Assembly: GCF_039912695.1 (NCBI RefSeq)
Contig: NZ_JBDSPJ010000022.1
Location: 1 to 64,000 of the forward strand
Source: Pseudolysinimonas_A sp039912695
Lineage (GTDB): Bacteria; Actinomycetota; Actinomycetes; Actinomycetales; Microbacteriaceae
Direction of reading: 5' to 3'
Length of the DNA: 64,000 nucleotides
Positions within the stretch are counted from its first letter, which is position 1, and the number at the start of each line of letters is the position of its first letter. Positions 1 to 7,333 of this stretch are shown here, one piece after another. The translations under genes and the position numbers were made by a program. The notes beneath the pieces were generated by a model, which saw nothing but the letters and a program-made list of their open reading frames with translations, made no database searches and was not told where the DNA came from.

Positions 1-187
1 CCGCGTGCCAGGCGGCATGACCGTAGCCCGGCCCAGCCCAGCCGCGCCGCATACGGCGCCCGAGGAAGGTGAAGAGCAGCACGAAGAAGATCACCCAGAA
101 GAGCGGTATCAGCAGGAACAACCAGCCTGCATGGCCCCAGCCCATCGCGTGGGCGGCGAGCCCGGTGGTGAGAACTGTCGTAAGCAT
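1..187 (-). CDS. Small membrane protein, 3' end outside the window
   Basis: About 62 N-terminal residues are visible on the minus strand from an ATG at 187. One strongly hydrophobic helix (roughly residues 20-43, around WLFLLIPLFWVIFFVLL) is followed by an Arg-rich cytoplasmic-type patch (GRRMRRG) and then a Gly/His/Trp-rich stretch. The stop codon lies beyond position 1. It is on the same strand as, and downstream of, the two-component pair at 361-2219, so it could be a target or accessory of that system (inference). I do not recognise a family. Confidence 0.55.
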   Translation of the reverse strand, partial: MLTTVLTTGLAAHAMGWGHAGWLFLLIPLFWVIFFVLLFTFLGRRMRRGWAGPGYGHAAWHA

Positions 188-295
188 TGTGTGTCCATTC
201 GTTGGAGGTTCCGGCGGAACCGATACCTCCAGAATCGTCGCGCCAGCCCCGGGGCGAATCCGCCGCCGGGAGACACTTCGGATACACCCTCGGGC

Positions 296-327
296 GCAGG
301 TCAACGCGGGTGCAGGTCAACGCGGGC
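296..327. repeat. Two tandem copies of a 16-bp unit
   Basis: GCAGGTCAACGCGGGT at 296-311 is followed directly by GCAGGTCAACGCGGGC at 312-327 (15 of 16 identical). It lies in the 173-bp spacer between the small membrane protein and the response regulator. It could be a duplicated regulator site or a neutral duplication; the rest of the spacer shows nothing else I can support. Confidence 0.6.
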
Positions 328-360
328 GTACGACCACGCGGCCAGCTGACAAGGCACACG

Positions 361-1020
361 TCACCAGGCCGGGCTGACCAGTCCGGCCTCGTAGGCGATG
401 ATGACGAGCTGCACCCGGTCGCGGGCGGTGAGCTTGATCATGATCCGCGATACGTGCGTCTTCGCGGTGAGCGGGCTGAGGAACAGGCGCTCGCCGATCT
501 CGGCATTGTTGAGCCCGCGACCGACGAGACCGAGCACCTCGCGTTCGCGCTCGGTGACCGCGTCGAGCGAGACCGTGCCGTTGGCATCGCGCAAGCCTCG
601 CGCCATCCGTTCGAGCAGCCGCCTGGTCACGCCCGGCGACAGCAGTCCCTCGCCTGCGGCTACGACCCGCACCGCCCGGATCAGCTCGGCCGGTTCGGTG
701 TCTTTCACGAGGAACCCGCTCGCCCCGGCGCGGATCGCCTGAGCGACGTACTCGTCGAGTTCAAACGTCGTGACGACGACGACATGAGTCCCGGCGAGCG
801 CGGGGTCGGCGACGATCTGCTCGGTCGCCCAGAGGCCATCCCCATCCGGCATCCGGATGTCCATCAGCACGACGTCCGGTTTCGTGCGCTTCACGAGCGC
901 AACGGCATCCCGACCGGTGGCGGCCTCGCCGACAACTTCGAGATCCGGTTCGGCCTCCAGGAGGCTGCTGAAGCCGGCGCGGATGAGGTGCTGGTCGTCG
1001 GCAAGCACGACGCGGATCAT
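361..1020 (-). CDS. NarL/FixJ-family response regulator
   Basis: A 219-residue two-domain regulator. The N-terminal receiver domain has the acidic pair D8-D9, the phosphoacceptor Asp54 (in VLMDIRMPDG), the switch Thr near 84-85 and Lys106 (FLVKD). The C-terminal LuxR-type helix-turn-helix spans about 150-205 (TEREREVLGLVGRGLNNAEI). The start codon overlaps the stop of the kinase gene upstream by 4 nt (ATGA), so the two are translationally coupled. The stimulus and targets cannot be read from the sequence. Confidence 0.95.
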   Translation of the reverse strand: MIRVVLADDQHLIRAGFSSLLEAEPDLEVVGEAATGRDAVALVKRTKPDVVLMDIRMPDGDGLWATEQIVADPALAGTHVVVVTTFELDEYVAQAIRAGASGFLVKDTEPAELIRAVRVVAAGEGLLSPGVTRRLLERMARGLRDANGTVSLDAVTEREREVLGLVGRGLNNAEIGERLFLSPLTAKTHVSRIMIKLTARDRVQLVIIAYEAGLVSPAW

Positions 1021-2219
1021 GAGAAACCTTCCATGGGGATGTTCGCGCTCACCCGGAATCCGCCGCCATCGGCAGGGCCGGCGCTGAGTTTGCCACCGAG
1101 GAGTTCGGCGCGTTCGCGCATGCCGAGCAGCCCGCGGCCCCCGGTTTCGCTGGCCGGCGAGGCGGCACCCGCGCCGTCATCGCTCACCTCGAGGTGGTAG
1201 CTGCCGTCCGCGGTCCACAGCCGTACCGTCGCGTGGTGGGCGTTCGCGTGGCGGGTGATGTTGGTGAGCGACTCCTGCGCAATCCGGTACAGCGCGAGCT
1301 GCACGGGCTTCGACGCTGACTCGATGCGGTTGTCGAGACTCACCTCGACTCCTCGGATGCCGGCCACCAGCGGGGCGAGGCGGTCGAGCCCCGGCTCGGG
1401 CACGAGCGGGGCATCGCTGCTGCCGTCGGACCGCAGCGCGCCCAGAACCGAACGCACCTCATCCAGAGCGGTCTTACTGGTCTCCTTGATGCTCGCCAGC
1501 GCCTCGGCCGCCTTCTCTGGCTGGCGCGCCATCAGATGCAGACCAACGCCCGCCTGCACGTTGATCTGGCTGAGCGAGTGAGCGAGGACGTCGTGGAGTT
1601 CCCGGGCGATGCGCACCCGCTCCATCTGCACCTCGCTTTGCTCGCGTTGACTGGTCAGCCTGCGGTATTCGGCCACGGCATCCCGGCGACTTCGAATGCC
1701 CTCGCCGACGCCGAACATGATCAGGATGCCCAGGGTGGTCGCGGCGACTCGCCCCGGTGTGAAATCTTCGCGGGCCAGGATGATCGCCGCACCGACGCTG
1801 ATCACCCACACGGCGCCGACCGAGGCCCAGGCCCACACCCGCGCGCCCCGAGCAATGGAGGTGACGATCGCGAAACCCAACGCCAGGTAGGGCGGACCGC
1901 CGTGTTGGTTGACGAACAGGTCGAGTCCGCTCGCGAGAGCAACCGCCGCGACGACCGGGCCTGGGAATCGGCGCGCGCCGATCAGGGCGATCGGCCCCAC
2001 GAAGGCGAGCGCGACGACGACGGCAGATTCGCGCGGCGTGAGATCGGCGGTGCGCACCGTGTAGATCGCGAACGGTACCTGAACCACGAACGAGACCAAC
2101 ACCGGAATCCAGAGAGTCACCCACTTCGGGGCGCTCCAATCGGAGGGCGGGCCGTGCCAGCCGCCGCCTCCGCCATTGGCCCAGCGCTGCTGCGCGAAGT
2201 AGGCGTGCGGATGCGGCAT
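1017..2219 (-). CDS. Two-component sensor histidine kinase (HisKA_3 type)
   Basis: A 400-residue membrane kinase. A Gly-rich N-terminus is followed by about five or six hydrophobic segments (residues 33-175), a short coiled linker, a HisKA_3 dimerisation/phosphoacceptor region with His209 (ARELHDVLAHSLS) and a HATPase domain with N-box (ESLTNITRHANAHHATV) and G-box (DDGAGAASPASETGGRGLLGMRER) features. It is the NarL-type partner of the regulator at 361-1020. The start ATG is preceded by a -10-like TAGCCT exactly 6 nt upstream and has no Shine-Dalgarno sequence, so the transcript is probably leaderless. Confidence 0.93.
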   Translation of the reverse strand: MPHPHAYFAQQRWANGGGGGWHGPPSDWSAPKWVTLWIPVLVSFVVQVPFAIYTVRTADLTPRESAVVVALAFVGPIALIGARRFPGPVVAAVALASGLDLFVNQHGGPPYLALGFAIVTSIARGARVWAWASVGAVWVISVGAAIILAREDFTPGRVAATTLGILIMFGVGEGIRSRRDAVAEYRRLTSQREQSEVQMERVRIARELHDVLAHSLSQINVQAGVGLHLMARQPEKAAEALASIKETSKTALDEVRSVLGALRSDGSSDAPLVPEPGLDRLAPLVAGIRGVEVSLDNRIESASKPVQLALYRIAQESLTNITRHANAHHATVRLWTADGSYHLEVSDDGAGAASPASETGGRGLLGMRERAELLGGKLSAGPADGGGFRVSANIPMEGFS

Positions 2220-2225
2220 GAGTTC

Positions 2226-2284
2226 AGGCTACGCGGGCGCCCGTACGCCCCGGGGAGTAACTCTGCGGAGCGGCTCTCTAGGCT
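2226..2284. promoter_or_regulatory. Divergent promoter region with two leaderless -10 elements
   Basis: On the minus strand TAGCCT (2226-2231) ends 6 nt before the kinase ATG at 2219. On the plus strand TAGGCT (2279-2284) ends 6 nt before the ASCH-protein ATG at 2291. Neither start has a Shine-Dalgarno motif. No convincing -35 hexamer is visible, which is common in actinobacterial promoters. Confidence 0.6.
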
Positions 2285-2290
2285 CTGAGC

Positions 2291-2632
2291 ATGGTTGAGG
2301 CGAGAGCTGAGCAGGTGCTGAGCTTCGATCCGCGCCACTACAGGCCCGTGGCGGAGGGCCGGAAGCGGGCGACGACGCGCATTGATGAGCCCGTCGAGCT
2401 CGGTCCGATCTGGCTGGTGTTCGAGTTCGACGAGCCCCGACAGCTGGCCGCCACGATCGACGAAATTGTGACGAAGCGGTGGGATGACCTGTCTGACGAC
2501 GATGCCCGCGAGGAGGGTCTCGCGTCAGCCGACGGGCTTCGTGACCTGCTCCTCGAGTACTACCCCACGGCGATCGGCGACTCGGACGTGGAATTCATCA
2601 GATTCTCGCTCACCCCGGTCACAGAACGGTAA
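2291..2632 (+). CDS. ASCH-domain protein
   Basis: A 113-residue single-domain protein. It has the ASCH pattern: an early GRKRATTR motif (residues 24-31), an EIVTKRWDDL strand and an acidic DDDAREEG segment followed by a helix ending in YYP, as in the YqfB-like subgroup. ASCH domains bind RNA or nucleosides, and YqfB of E. coli hydrolyses N4-acetylcytidine; whether this one is enzymatic is inference. It is a monocistronic gene divergent from the kinase, with a predicted leaderless start (TAGGCT, 6 nt spacing). Confidence 0.8.
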   Translation: MVEARAEQVLSFDPRHYRPVAEGRKRATTRIDEPVELGPIWLVFEFDEPRQLAATIDEIVTKRWDDLSDDDAREEGLASADGLRDLLLEYYPTAIGDSDVEFIRFSLTPVTER

Positions 2633-2705
2633 CGATCAGGTTCGCGGTGCCTGTTTTGCCCCGAAAATCGGTCGGGATGTCGGGGGTGGTCGATTCCGTG
2701 AAGGC

Positions 2706-4058
2706 ATGACGAACTTGCCGGAAGCGACCGCCACTTGGGGCGCGCATTCCGCCGTGTTCGACGAGCCAGCCTCGCATTTCGACGAGCGCTCCTCCTTGTT
2801 CGACGAGCGCTCCTCAGTGCTCGACGAGTCGACAGCATCCGATCGCATCGATTTCCAGCTCGCACGCGCCGAGTTCGCGACCTGGCAACTGACGCGCGCG
2901 GCAGCCGAGCAGATGGCCGCAATCGTTCACGTGCTCGACGAAGCGCGTCGGCATCCCGAGGTCTATCTGCACCTCGCTGACGAACCGACGAAACGGGATG
3001 TCGAGATCGCCCTCGACGCGGCAATCGCCGATCTGGCGGTGCGGCTCTCGATCGCCGAGGGCACCGTCGTCATTCTGGAGCGCCAGGGCATCGCGTTGCG
3101 TACGCGCGCCCCTCGGGTCTGGGCGGCGTTCCACGAGGGCGAGATCTCGACAGCCAACGCGCGCCGGGTCGCCGATACCCTCGAGACGCTCCCGGTGCAT
3201 GGCGACGCCGGCTCGAAAGCCGGCGCAGACTCGAAACCGGGCGCAGACTCGAAACTTGACGCGAAGGCCATCGAACTTGCCGGGCTAGCTCCGGCGCGGT
3301 TCCGTGAGCGGATGCGGGTCCTGCGCGAGCGACTTCACCCCCGCGCGCTCGACGAACGGCACCGTGAGGCGTCGGAGGGTCGCTCGGTGGTGCTCGACGC
3401 CGAACCCGACGGGATGGCGTGGCTGGGGATCCGACTCGCGGCACCCGATGCGCAGACCGCCTGGGAGCGCATCGACCAGGCGGCCCGCCACCTCGCGGAC
3501 TGCGTTGACGAGTCCCGCACACTCGCCCAACTGCGCGCCGACGTCGCAGCCGACATCCTCACCGGGCGAATCGACGCGGGCACCGAGCCTCACGTCACGG
3601 TCGGCGTGCTCATCCCGATGCTGACGCTGCTCGGCCGTTCCGACGAGCCGGCAACCCTCGACGGCTACGGACCGATCGACGCCGACACCGCCCGCCGACT
3701 CGCGGCTCACGCGCCCTCGTTCCACCGCATCCTCACGCATCCGGTGTCCGGCACAGTGATGGATGTCGACCGCACGACCTATCGCCCGCCGGCCGACCTC
3801 AAGCGCTGGCTGGCACTTCGCGACGGGACCTGCCGATTCCCCGGCTGCGGCCGCTCGGCGAAACACTGCGACCTCGATCACACCCTCGCCTGGTCAGACG
3901 GCGGCACCACCTCGGCCCGCAATCTCGCGCACCTCTCGCGCCGACATCACACCCTGAAACACCGGTCGCGGTGGAGCGTCGAGCACAGTACCGACGGCAC
4001 GATCACCTGGACCAGCCCGACCGGTCACATCAGCACCGCGGATCCCCCGCCGTTCTGA
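2706..4058 (+). CDS. DUF222/HNH-endonuclease domain protein (13E12-repeat type)
   Basis: A 450-residue protein, taking the ATG at 2706; the frame is open further upstream but would overlap the previous gene. A DUF222-like helical region occupies roughly residues 50-340. A C-terminal HNH motif with a zinc-binding Cys pair (CRFPGCG), CDLDHTLAWSDGG and a LSRRHHTLKH segment occupies about 370-425. Members are abundant in actinobacteria and often associated with 13E12 repeats; cellular function is largely unknown. Odd features are four 7-residue repeats near the N-terminus (type FDERSS) and a short AGADSK/PGADSK repeat in mid-protein. Confidence 0.88.
   Translation: MTNLPEATATWGAHSAVFDEPASHFDERSSLFDERSSVLDESTASDRIDFQLARAEFATWQLTRAAAEQMAAIVHVLDEARRHPEVYLHLADEPTKRDVEIALDAAIADLAVRLSIAEGTVVILERQGIALRTRAPRVWAAFHEGEISTANARRVADTLETLPVHGDAGSKAGADSKPGADSKLDAKAIELAGLAPARFRERMRVLRERLHPRALDERHREASEGRSVVLDAEPDGMAWLGIRLAAPDAQTAWERIDQAARHLADCVDESRTLAQLRADVAADILTGRIDAGTEPHVTVGVLIPMLTLLGRSDEPATLDGYGPIDADTARRLAAHAPSFHRILTHPVSGTVMDVDRTTYRPPADLKRWLALRDGTCRFPGCGRSAKHCDLDHTLAWSDGGTTSARNLAHLSRRHHTLKHRSRWSVEHSTDGTITWTSPTGHISTADPPPF
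2754..2837 (+). repeat. Four tandem 21-bp coding repeats
   Basis: Units at 2754-2774, 2775-2795, 2796-2816 and 2817-2837 share the core TTCGACGAGCGCTCCTC (first and last copies diverged). They encode VFDEPAS, HFDERSS, LFDERSS and VLDESTA at the N-terminus of the HNH protein. The unit length is a multiple of three, so copy-number change would keep the frame. Confidence 0.8.
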
Positions 4059-4090
4059 CGGGAATGATCGGGAACTTGGAACGATCGGGA

Positions 4091-4132
4091 ACGAACGATC
4101 AGAAACGAACGATCAGGAACGAACGATCAGAA
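4091..4132. repeat. Three tandem 14-bp repeats overlapping a stop codon
   Basis: ACGAACGATCAGAA (4091-4104), ACGAACGATCAGGA (4105-4118) and ACGAACGATCAGAA (4119-4132) are in direct tandem. Degenerate GATCGGGAAC copies continue to the left back to about 4063. The array fills the convergent spacer between the HNH gene and the lipoprotein and contains the lipoprotein stop codon (4113-4115). As 14 is not a multiple of three, copy-number change would alter the lipoprotein C-terminus. Confidence 0.8.
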
Positions 4133-4610
4133 ACGGCGAGAGCGCGATCCAGCCGTCGGGCGGGTTCGCGGAACCCTGCGGAAGGTATTGAAGGGCCACG
4201 TCGTCGCTGTCGCTTGGGTCGCTGTCGCTTGGGTCGCTGTCGCTCGGCCAGTCGCTCATCCCGATCACGACGTTACCGATGGAGGAACCGGCTCCCCACG
4301 TTGCCGGGTCGCCGGGTACCCCGCTGATGATGACGACCGTTGATGTCCCATTCACCCCGAGATAGACCGACTTGCCCGACCATTCGCCCTGATACCGAAT
4401 CGTCTGCGGGGCGATGCTCAAGGCCGACGCCTCATCAGGAAGGACGTCGTCCTCGCCTTGCGGCGTCGAGAGGAACGCGGGCACTGAGTCTGGATTGACG
4501 TCGGAGATAACGAGGTCGGAACCCGCCTCGGGAAGTGACGGCGCGGCCGAACATCCGCTCAGAACGAGCACGCCGATCAGGATGACTCCCCCGAGAACCT
4601 TCACGCTCAC
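4113..4610 (-). CDS. Putative lipoprotein with Asp/Ser-rich repeats
   Basis: A 165-residue protein starting at GTG 4610. The signal peptide ends in a lipobox (VLVLSGCSAAP, Cys near residue 20), so it is probably lipid-anchored outside the membrane. The mature part has no family I recognise; a DPSDS-type repeat encoded by a 15-bp minisatellite (4203-4247) sits near residue 125. Convergent with the HNH gene; the 3' end lies inside a 14-bp tandem repeat. Confidence 0.72.
   Translation of the reverse strand: MSVKVLGGVILIGVLVLSGCSAAPSLPEAGSDLVISDVNPDSVPAFLSTPQGEDDVLPDEASALSIAPQTIRYQGEWSGKSVYLGVNGTSTVVIISGVPGDPATWGAGSSIGNVVIGMSDWPSDSDPSDSDPSDSDDVALQYLPQGSANPPDGWIALSPFLIVRS
4203..4247 (-). repeat. 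Three tandem 15-bp repeats coding for Asp/Ser
   Basis: GTCGCTGTCGCTTGG occurs at 4203-4217 and 4218-4232, with GTCGCTGTCGCTCGG at 4233-4247. Read on the minus strand it gives the repeat S-D-P-S-D of the lipoprotein. In-frame slippage would lengthen or shorten this acidic linker. Confidence 0.8.
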
Positions 4611-4672
4611 GACGATATGAGCACCGGAACCTGACGGTAACTCCGCAAACAGGGGTCAGGAGGTGGATGGAT

Positions 4673-4748
4673 TGGCTCCCCGACTTGGACTCGAACCAAG
4701 AACCTATCGGTTAACAGCCGATTGCTCTGCCAATTGAGCTATCGAGGA
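4673..4748 (-). tRNA. tRNA-Asn (anticodon GTT)
   Basis: A 76-nt cloverleaf on the minus strand including an encoded CCA end (4673-4675). The acceptor stem TCCTCGA pairs with TCGGGGA (one T-G pair). The anticodon loop is CTGTTAA in the segment GGCTGTTAACC, giving anticodon GTT (Asn). The T-arm is TTGGTTCGAGTCCAA. All arms are intact. Confidence 0.96.
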
Positions 4749-4771
4749 TTAGCTGTCTGCACAGCCGGTCT

Positions 4772-4777
4772 ATCGTA
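4772..4777 (-). promoter_or_regulatory. Possible -10 of the tRNA-Asn gene
   Basis: TACGAT on the minus strand lies 23 nt upstream of the mature tRNA 5' end, which would give a short 5' leader of about 15-18 nt removed by RNase P. No clear -35 is visible. Confidence 0.35.
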
Positions 4778-4800
4778 GCAAACCCCTGGGGCGACTCGAC

Positions 4801-5580
4801 TCATCGCACGGTCGCGGCAAGGGCTTCGACGTACGGGTGCAACGGCGTCGCCAGTACGTCATCCACCTGGCCGTAGCCGACGAAGATGCCTTCGTGCATA
4901 ACCGCGATCTGGTCGGTCATGGTGCGCAGTTCGCGCAGATCGTGACCGATCACGAGAGCCGAGAACGCCCGCTCCCGTTGCAGGTCGGCGATGACGGTGA
5001 GGATGCGACCCCGCACCAAGACGTCAACACCCATGGTCGGGTCGTCGGCCACCAGCAGGTGCGGCTCGAGAATCAAGGCCCGGGCGAGGGCGATGCGCTG
5101 GCGTTGACCGCGACTGAGTTCGTGCGGCATCTTCGCCATCACTCCGAGTGGCAGGCGCACGGCATCCACGAGTTGCGCGACCAGCGCGCCCGCGAGTTGC
5201 GCGTCGTAGTGCTCATCCCGCTGGTAAATCGGCGCGGCCACGTTCTCGCCGACCGTCAGATGCGGTTCGAGCGTGCCGCCGCCGTCTTGCGGAAGGTAGC
5301 CGACCTTGAGCGTCAGTTTGTCGCGACGGTGCGGCGAAAGATCCCGCACCTCGCGGCCCAGCACCTGCAGACTTCCGCCGACGATGTGCGGGGCGGTGCG
5401 TTCACCGGGTACCCACTGGGCGGCGACCGCGCGGGCGAGCGTCGACTTTCCCGAGCCCGCCTCGCCGACGATGCCGAGGATGCCATCCAGCGGAATCTCG
5501 AACGACACCCCACTGACGGCGACTCCGCCATCGCCGTAGCCCAGGGTCAGGTCTTCGGCGCGAACTGCGACGTCACTCAT
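4801..5580 (-). CDS. ABC transporter ATP-binding protein (peptide/nickel type)
   Basis: A 259-residue single ATPase of the Dpp/OppF class. It has Walker A GEAGSGKST (about 39-47), a Q-loop (YLPQDGG), signature LSRGQRQRIALARA, a Walker B segment LLVADDPTMGVD and H-loop His (IGHDLREL). The catalytic residue after Walker B is Asp (DDPT) where Glu is usual (DEPT). The C-terminal HPYVEAL motif is typical of the family. The peptide-type binding protein lies upstream on the same strand, but no permease gene is in the window. ATG 5580 chosen; GTG 5583 is in frame directly before it, and the start region itself is duplicated upstream. Confidence 0.88.
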   Translation of the reverse strand: MSDVAVRAEDLTLGYGDGGVAVSGVSFEIPLDGILGIVGEAGSGKSTLARAVAAQWVPGERTAPHIVGGSLQVLGREVRDLSPHRRDKLTLKVGYLPQDGGGTLEPHLTVGENVAAPIYQRDEHYDAQLAGALVAQLVDAVRLPLGVMAKMPHELSRGQRQRIALARALILEPHLLVADDPTMGVDVLVRGRILTVIADLQRERAFSALVIGHDLRELRTMTDQIAVMHEGIFVGYGQVDDVLATPLHPYVEALAATVR

Positions 5581-5607
5581 CACTCATCGCACGTCACTCA
5601 TCGCACG
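5571..5607. repeat. Duplicated start-codon region of the ABC ATPase gene
   Basis: CGTCACTCAT occurs at 5571-5580 and 5592-5601, and CACTCATCGCA at 5581-5591 and 5595-5605. On the minus strand this gives two ATGAGTGACGT-like start regions; the upstream copy runs into a stop after five codons (MSDVR). It may be a fossil duplication or a minicistron that feeds ribosomes to the real start. Confidence 0.6.
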
Positions 5608-5663
5608 CCATTCATAGCGCCGACCTCGCATGCTTGACCTCACGAGGTTCACGCTACCGGGCG

Positions 5664-7241
5664 CTAGCGCATCAAACGATTGAGTTCCAAAGGAAGCGAA
5701 TCGTCGAGCCGGACCGCCTGGATCGACGAGCCCGCGAACACCACCCGAACCCCCTGACCGATCGGGATGGCCGGCAACTTCGCCGCGATCAACGCCTGAA
5801 CGTCGGTGAGGCCTTGCGCGCGCCGGCCGGGATCGAGTTCGAGCGACAGACTGCTGAGAAGTGCATCCACGTCAGTGTCGGTATACCCGGTCGCAATCGG
5901 CCCCCCGGTGCGGAACGGGGTGAGGTATCCGAGCGGATCCGAGTTGGCGGGCAACACGCTGATGAACTTCGCCTGCACTTCGCCAGCCGCACTCGCCTTG
6001 TCGAGCCCCGCGCTGTCGGTCGTGATGACGTTGACGGTGAACAGCCCGGTGGCCTCGAGCTGGGCGGCGATGCCGGCAACCTCGGCGCTTCCGGGATCGC
6101 CGACCGCGTCGAGGTCGACGTGGATGCTGAATGCCAACGGCGTCGCGATGCCAGCGGCGGCCAGAAGTTGCGTCGCGGTCTCGACAGCGGGTCCGCCCTT
6201 GCCATCGCCGTACAGGCCCGCAACGACCGTCGACACGCCCGGAACCCCGTCGGGGAGATAGCCGCCGAGGGGCCGCACCCAACTGCCGCCGATGGAAAGG
6301 GCGAGAGCGCTGCGGTCGATGACATCCGCAATCGCGGTCCGGATGGCGAGCGCCTTGCCCTCGTCGGGGGACGCGTCTTTAGTGCCAAACGGCATGTGCT
6401 CGAAGTCGAAAGCCAGGAGTCGAGTGCGCCCGGACGCGGCTCGGGTCATCAGAACTGCCTGGTCGGCGGCGAGTTGTGTGATGGTGTCGGCATCCATCCG
6501 GCCGGTAAGGGCGTCGATCGAGCCGCCGTGCAACTGCGTCGCGAGATCGGCGCTGGTGCCCGAGTGCAACTCGATCACGAAGGCCGCCACCCCGATTCCG
6601 GCGTACTGGTCGTACGGCGTCAGTGTGAGGGTGCCCGCGCGGTCACCACTGAGCGTGAACGGACCGGCGAAGGGCTTGGCGGTCAGGATGTCGGCATCGC
6701 TCGTGAGTTCGTCAGCGAAGAATTGTTCCTCGTCGAGAATGAGCCCGGCGGGTCCCGCGAGCACGTACGGGAACGAGGCATCCGTCGCCGTCTTCAGATG
6801 AAACTCGATCGTCGTCGCAGTGACCGGCACGACGGTGCTGATATTGCCGAGCTGCCGCCAGGCGCCGTCTTCGGATTGAAGAGCAAGCTGGCGCTCGATG
6901 CTGAACTGCACATCGGATGTCGTCAAGTCGTCACCGTTGGCGAACTTCAGACCGGTTTTCAGGACAACCGTGTAGACGCCATCAGCCGTCCAATCCGCGG
7001 ATACCGCGAGATCGGGAACCGGCACCGAATCTCCCGCCTCGACGGTGAGCAGCGACGGGTAGACCTGGCTGAGGAGAGCAAACGAGGAGACGGAAGCACT
7101 CGCTGCGGGATCAAGCGGCGGCAGGTCGCCAACCCAGCCCAACTTGATCGAATTGGCGGGGCCTGACGCGCAAGCGGCCAGAGTCCCGAGGACGGCGACG
7201 ACAGCTATCGCCGCAAACGCGCGCAACAACCGGTGGTTCAT
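5664..7241 (-). CDS. Extracellular solute-binding lipoprotein, family 5 (peptide/nickel type)
   Basis: A 525-residue protein starting at ATG 7241, which has a good Shine-Dalgarno (GAGGAG) 5 nt upstream; the frame is open to 7337 but that would overlap dnaG. The signal peptide with lipobox LAACAS places the lipidated Cys near residue 23. The body matches SBP family 5: LPPLDPA start, LLSQVYPSLL, KFANGDDLTTSDVQFSIERQ region and LIAAKLPAIPI near the end. It should bind peptides or similar solutes for the downstream ATPase at 4801-5580; the ligand is unknown. The permeases are not adjacent. Confidence 0.9.
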   Translation of the reverse strand: MNHRLLRAFAAIAVVAVLGTLAACASGPANSIKLGWVGDLPPLDPAASASVSSFALLSQVYPSLLTVEAGDSVPVPDLAVSADWTADGVYTVVLKTGLKFANGDDLTTSDVQFSIERQLALQSEDGAWRQLGNISTVVPVTATTIEFHLKTATDASFPYVLAGPAGLILDEEQFFADELTSDADILTAKPFAGPFTLSGDRAGTLTLTPYDQYAGIGVAAFVIELHSGTSADLATQLHGGSIDALTGRMDADTITQLAADQAVLMTRAASGRTRLLAFDFEHMPFGTKDASPDEGKALAIRTAIADVIDRSALALSIGGSWVRPLGGYLPDGVPGVSTVVAGLYGDGKGGPAVETATQLLAAAGIATPLAFSIHVDLDAVGDPGSAEVAGIAAQLEATGLFTVNVITTDSAGLDKASAAGEVQAKFISVLPANSDPLGYLTPFRTGGPIATGYTDTDVDALLSSLSLELDPGRRAQGLTDVQALIAAKLPAIPIGQGVRVVFAGSSIQAVRLDDSLPLELNRLMR

Positions 7242-7333
7242 CGCAACTCCTCGGGTAGCCGCCCGAACATCCTCGCCGCAGGGCGCTGACTGACCGGTCC
7301 TCCAGTAATAACACAATCGACCTGCACGCCAGG

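Noticed and set aside
2706..4058. HNH gene considered as part of a mobile element or homing endonuclease
   Set aside because: No terminal repeats, transposase or interrupted host gene; DUF222/HNH proteins are ordinary chromosomal genes in actinobacteria.
5634..7166. Long plus-strand open frame of 510 codons
   Set aside because: It lies antisense to the solute-binding lipoprotein gene, which has a signal peptide, lipobox, ribosome site and family motifs. The plus frame is Arg/Gly-rich with no motif, a normal effect of high GC.
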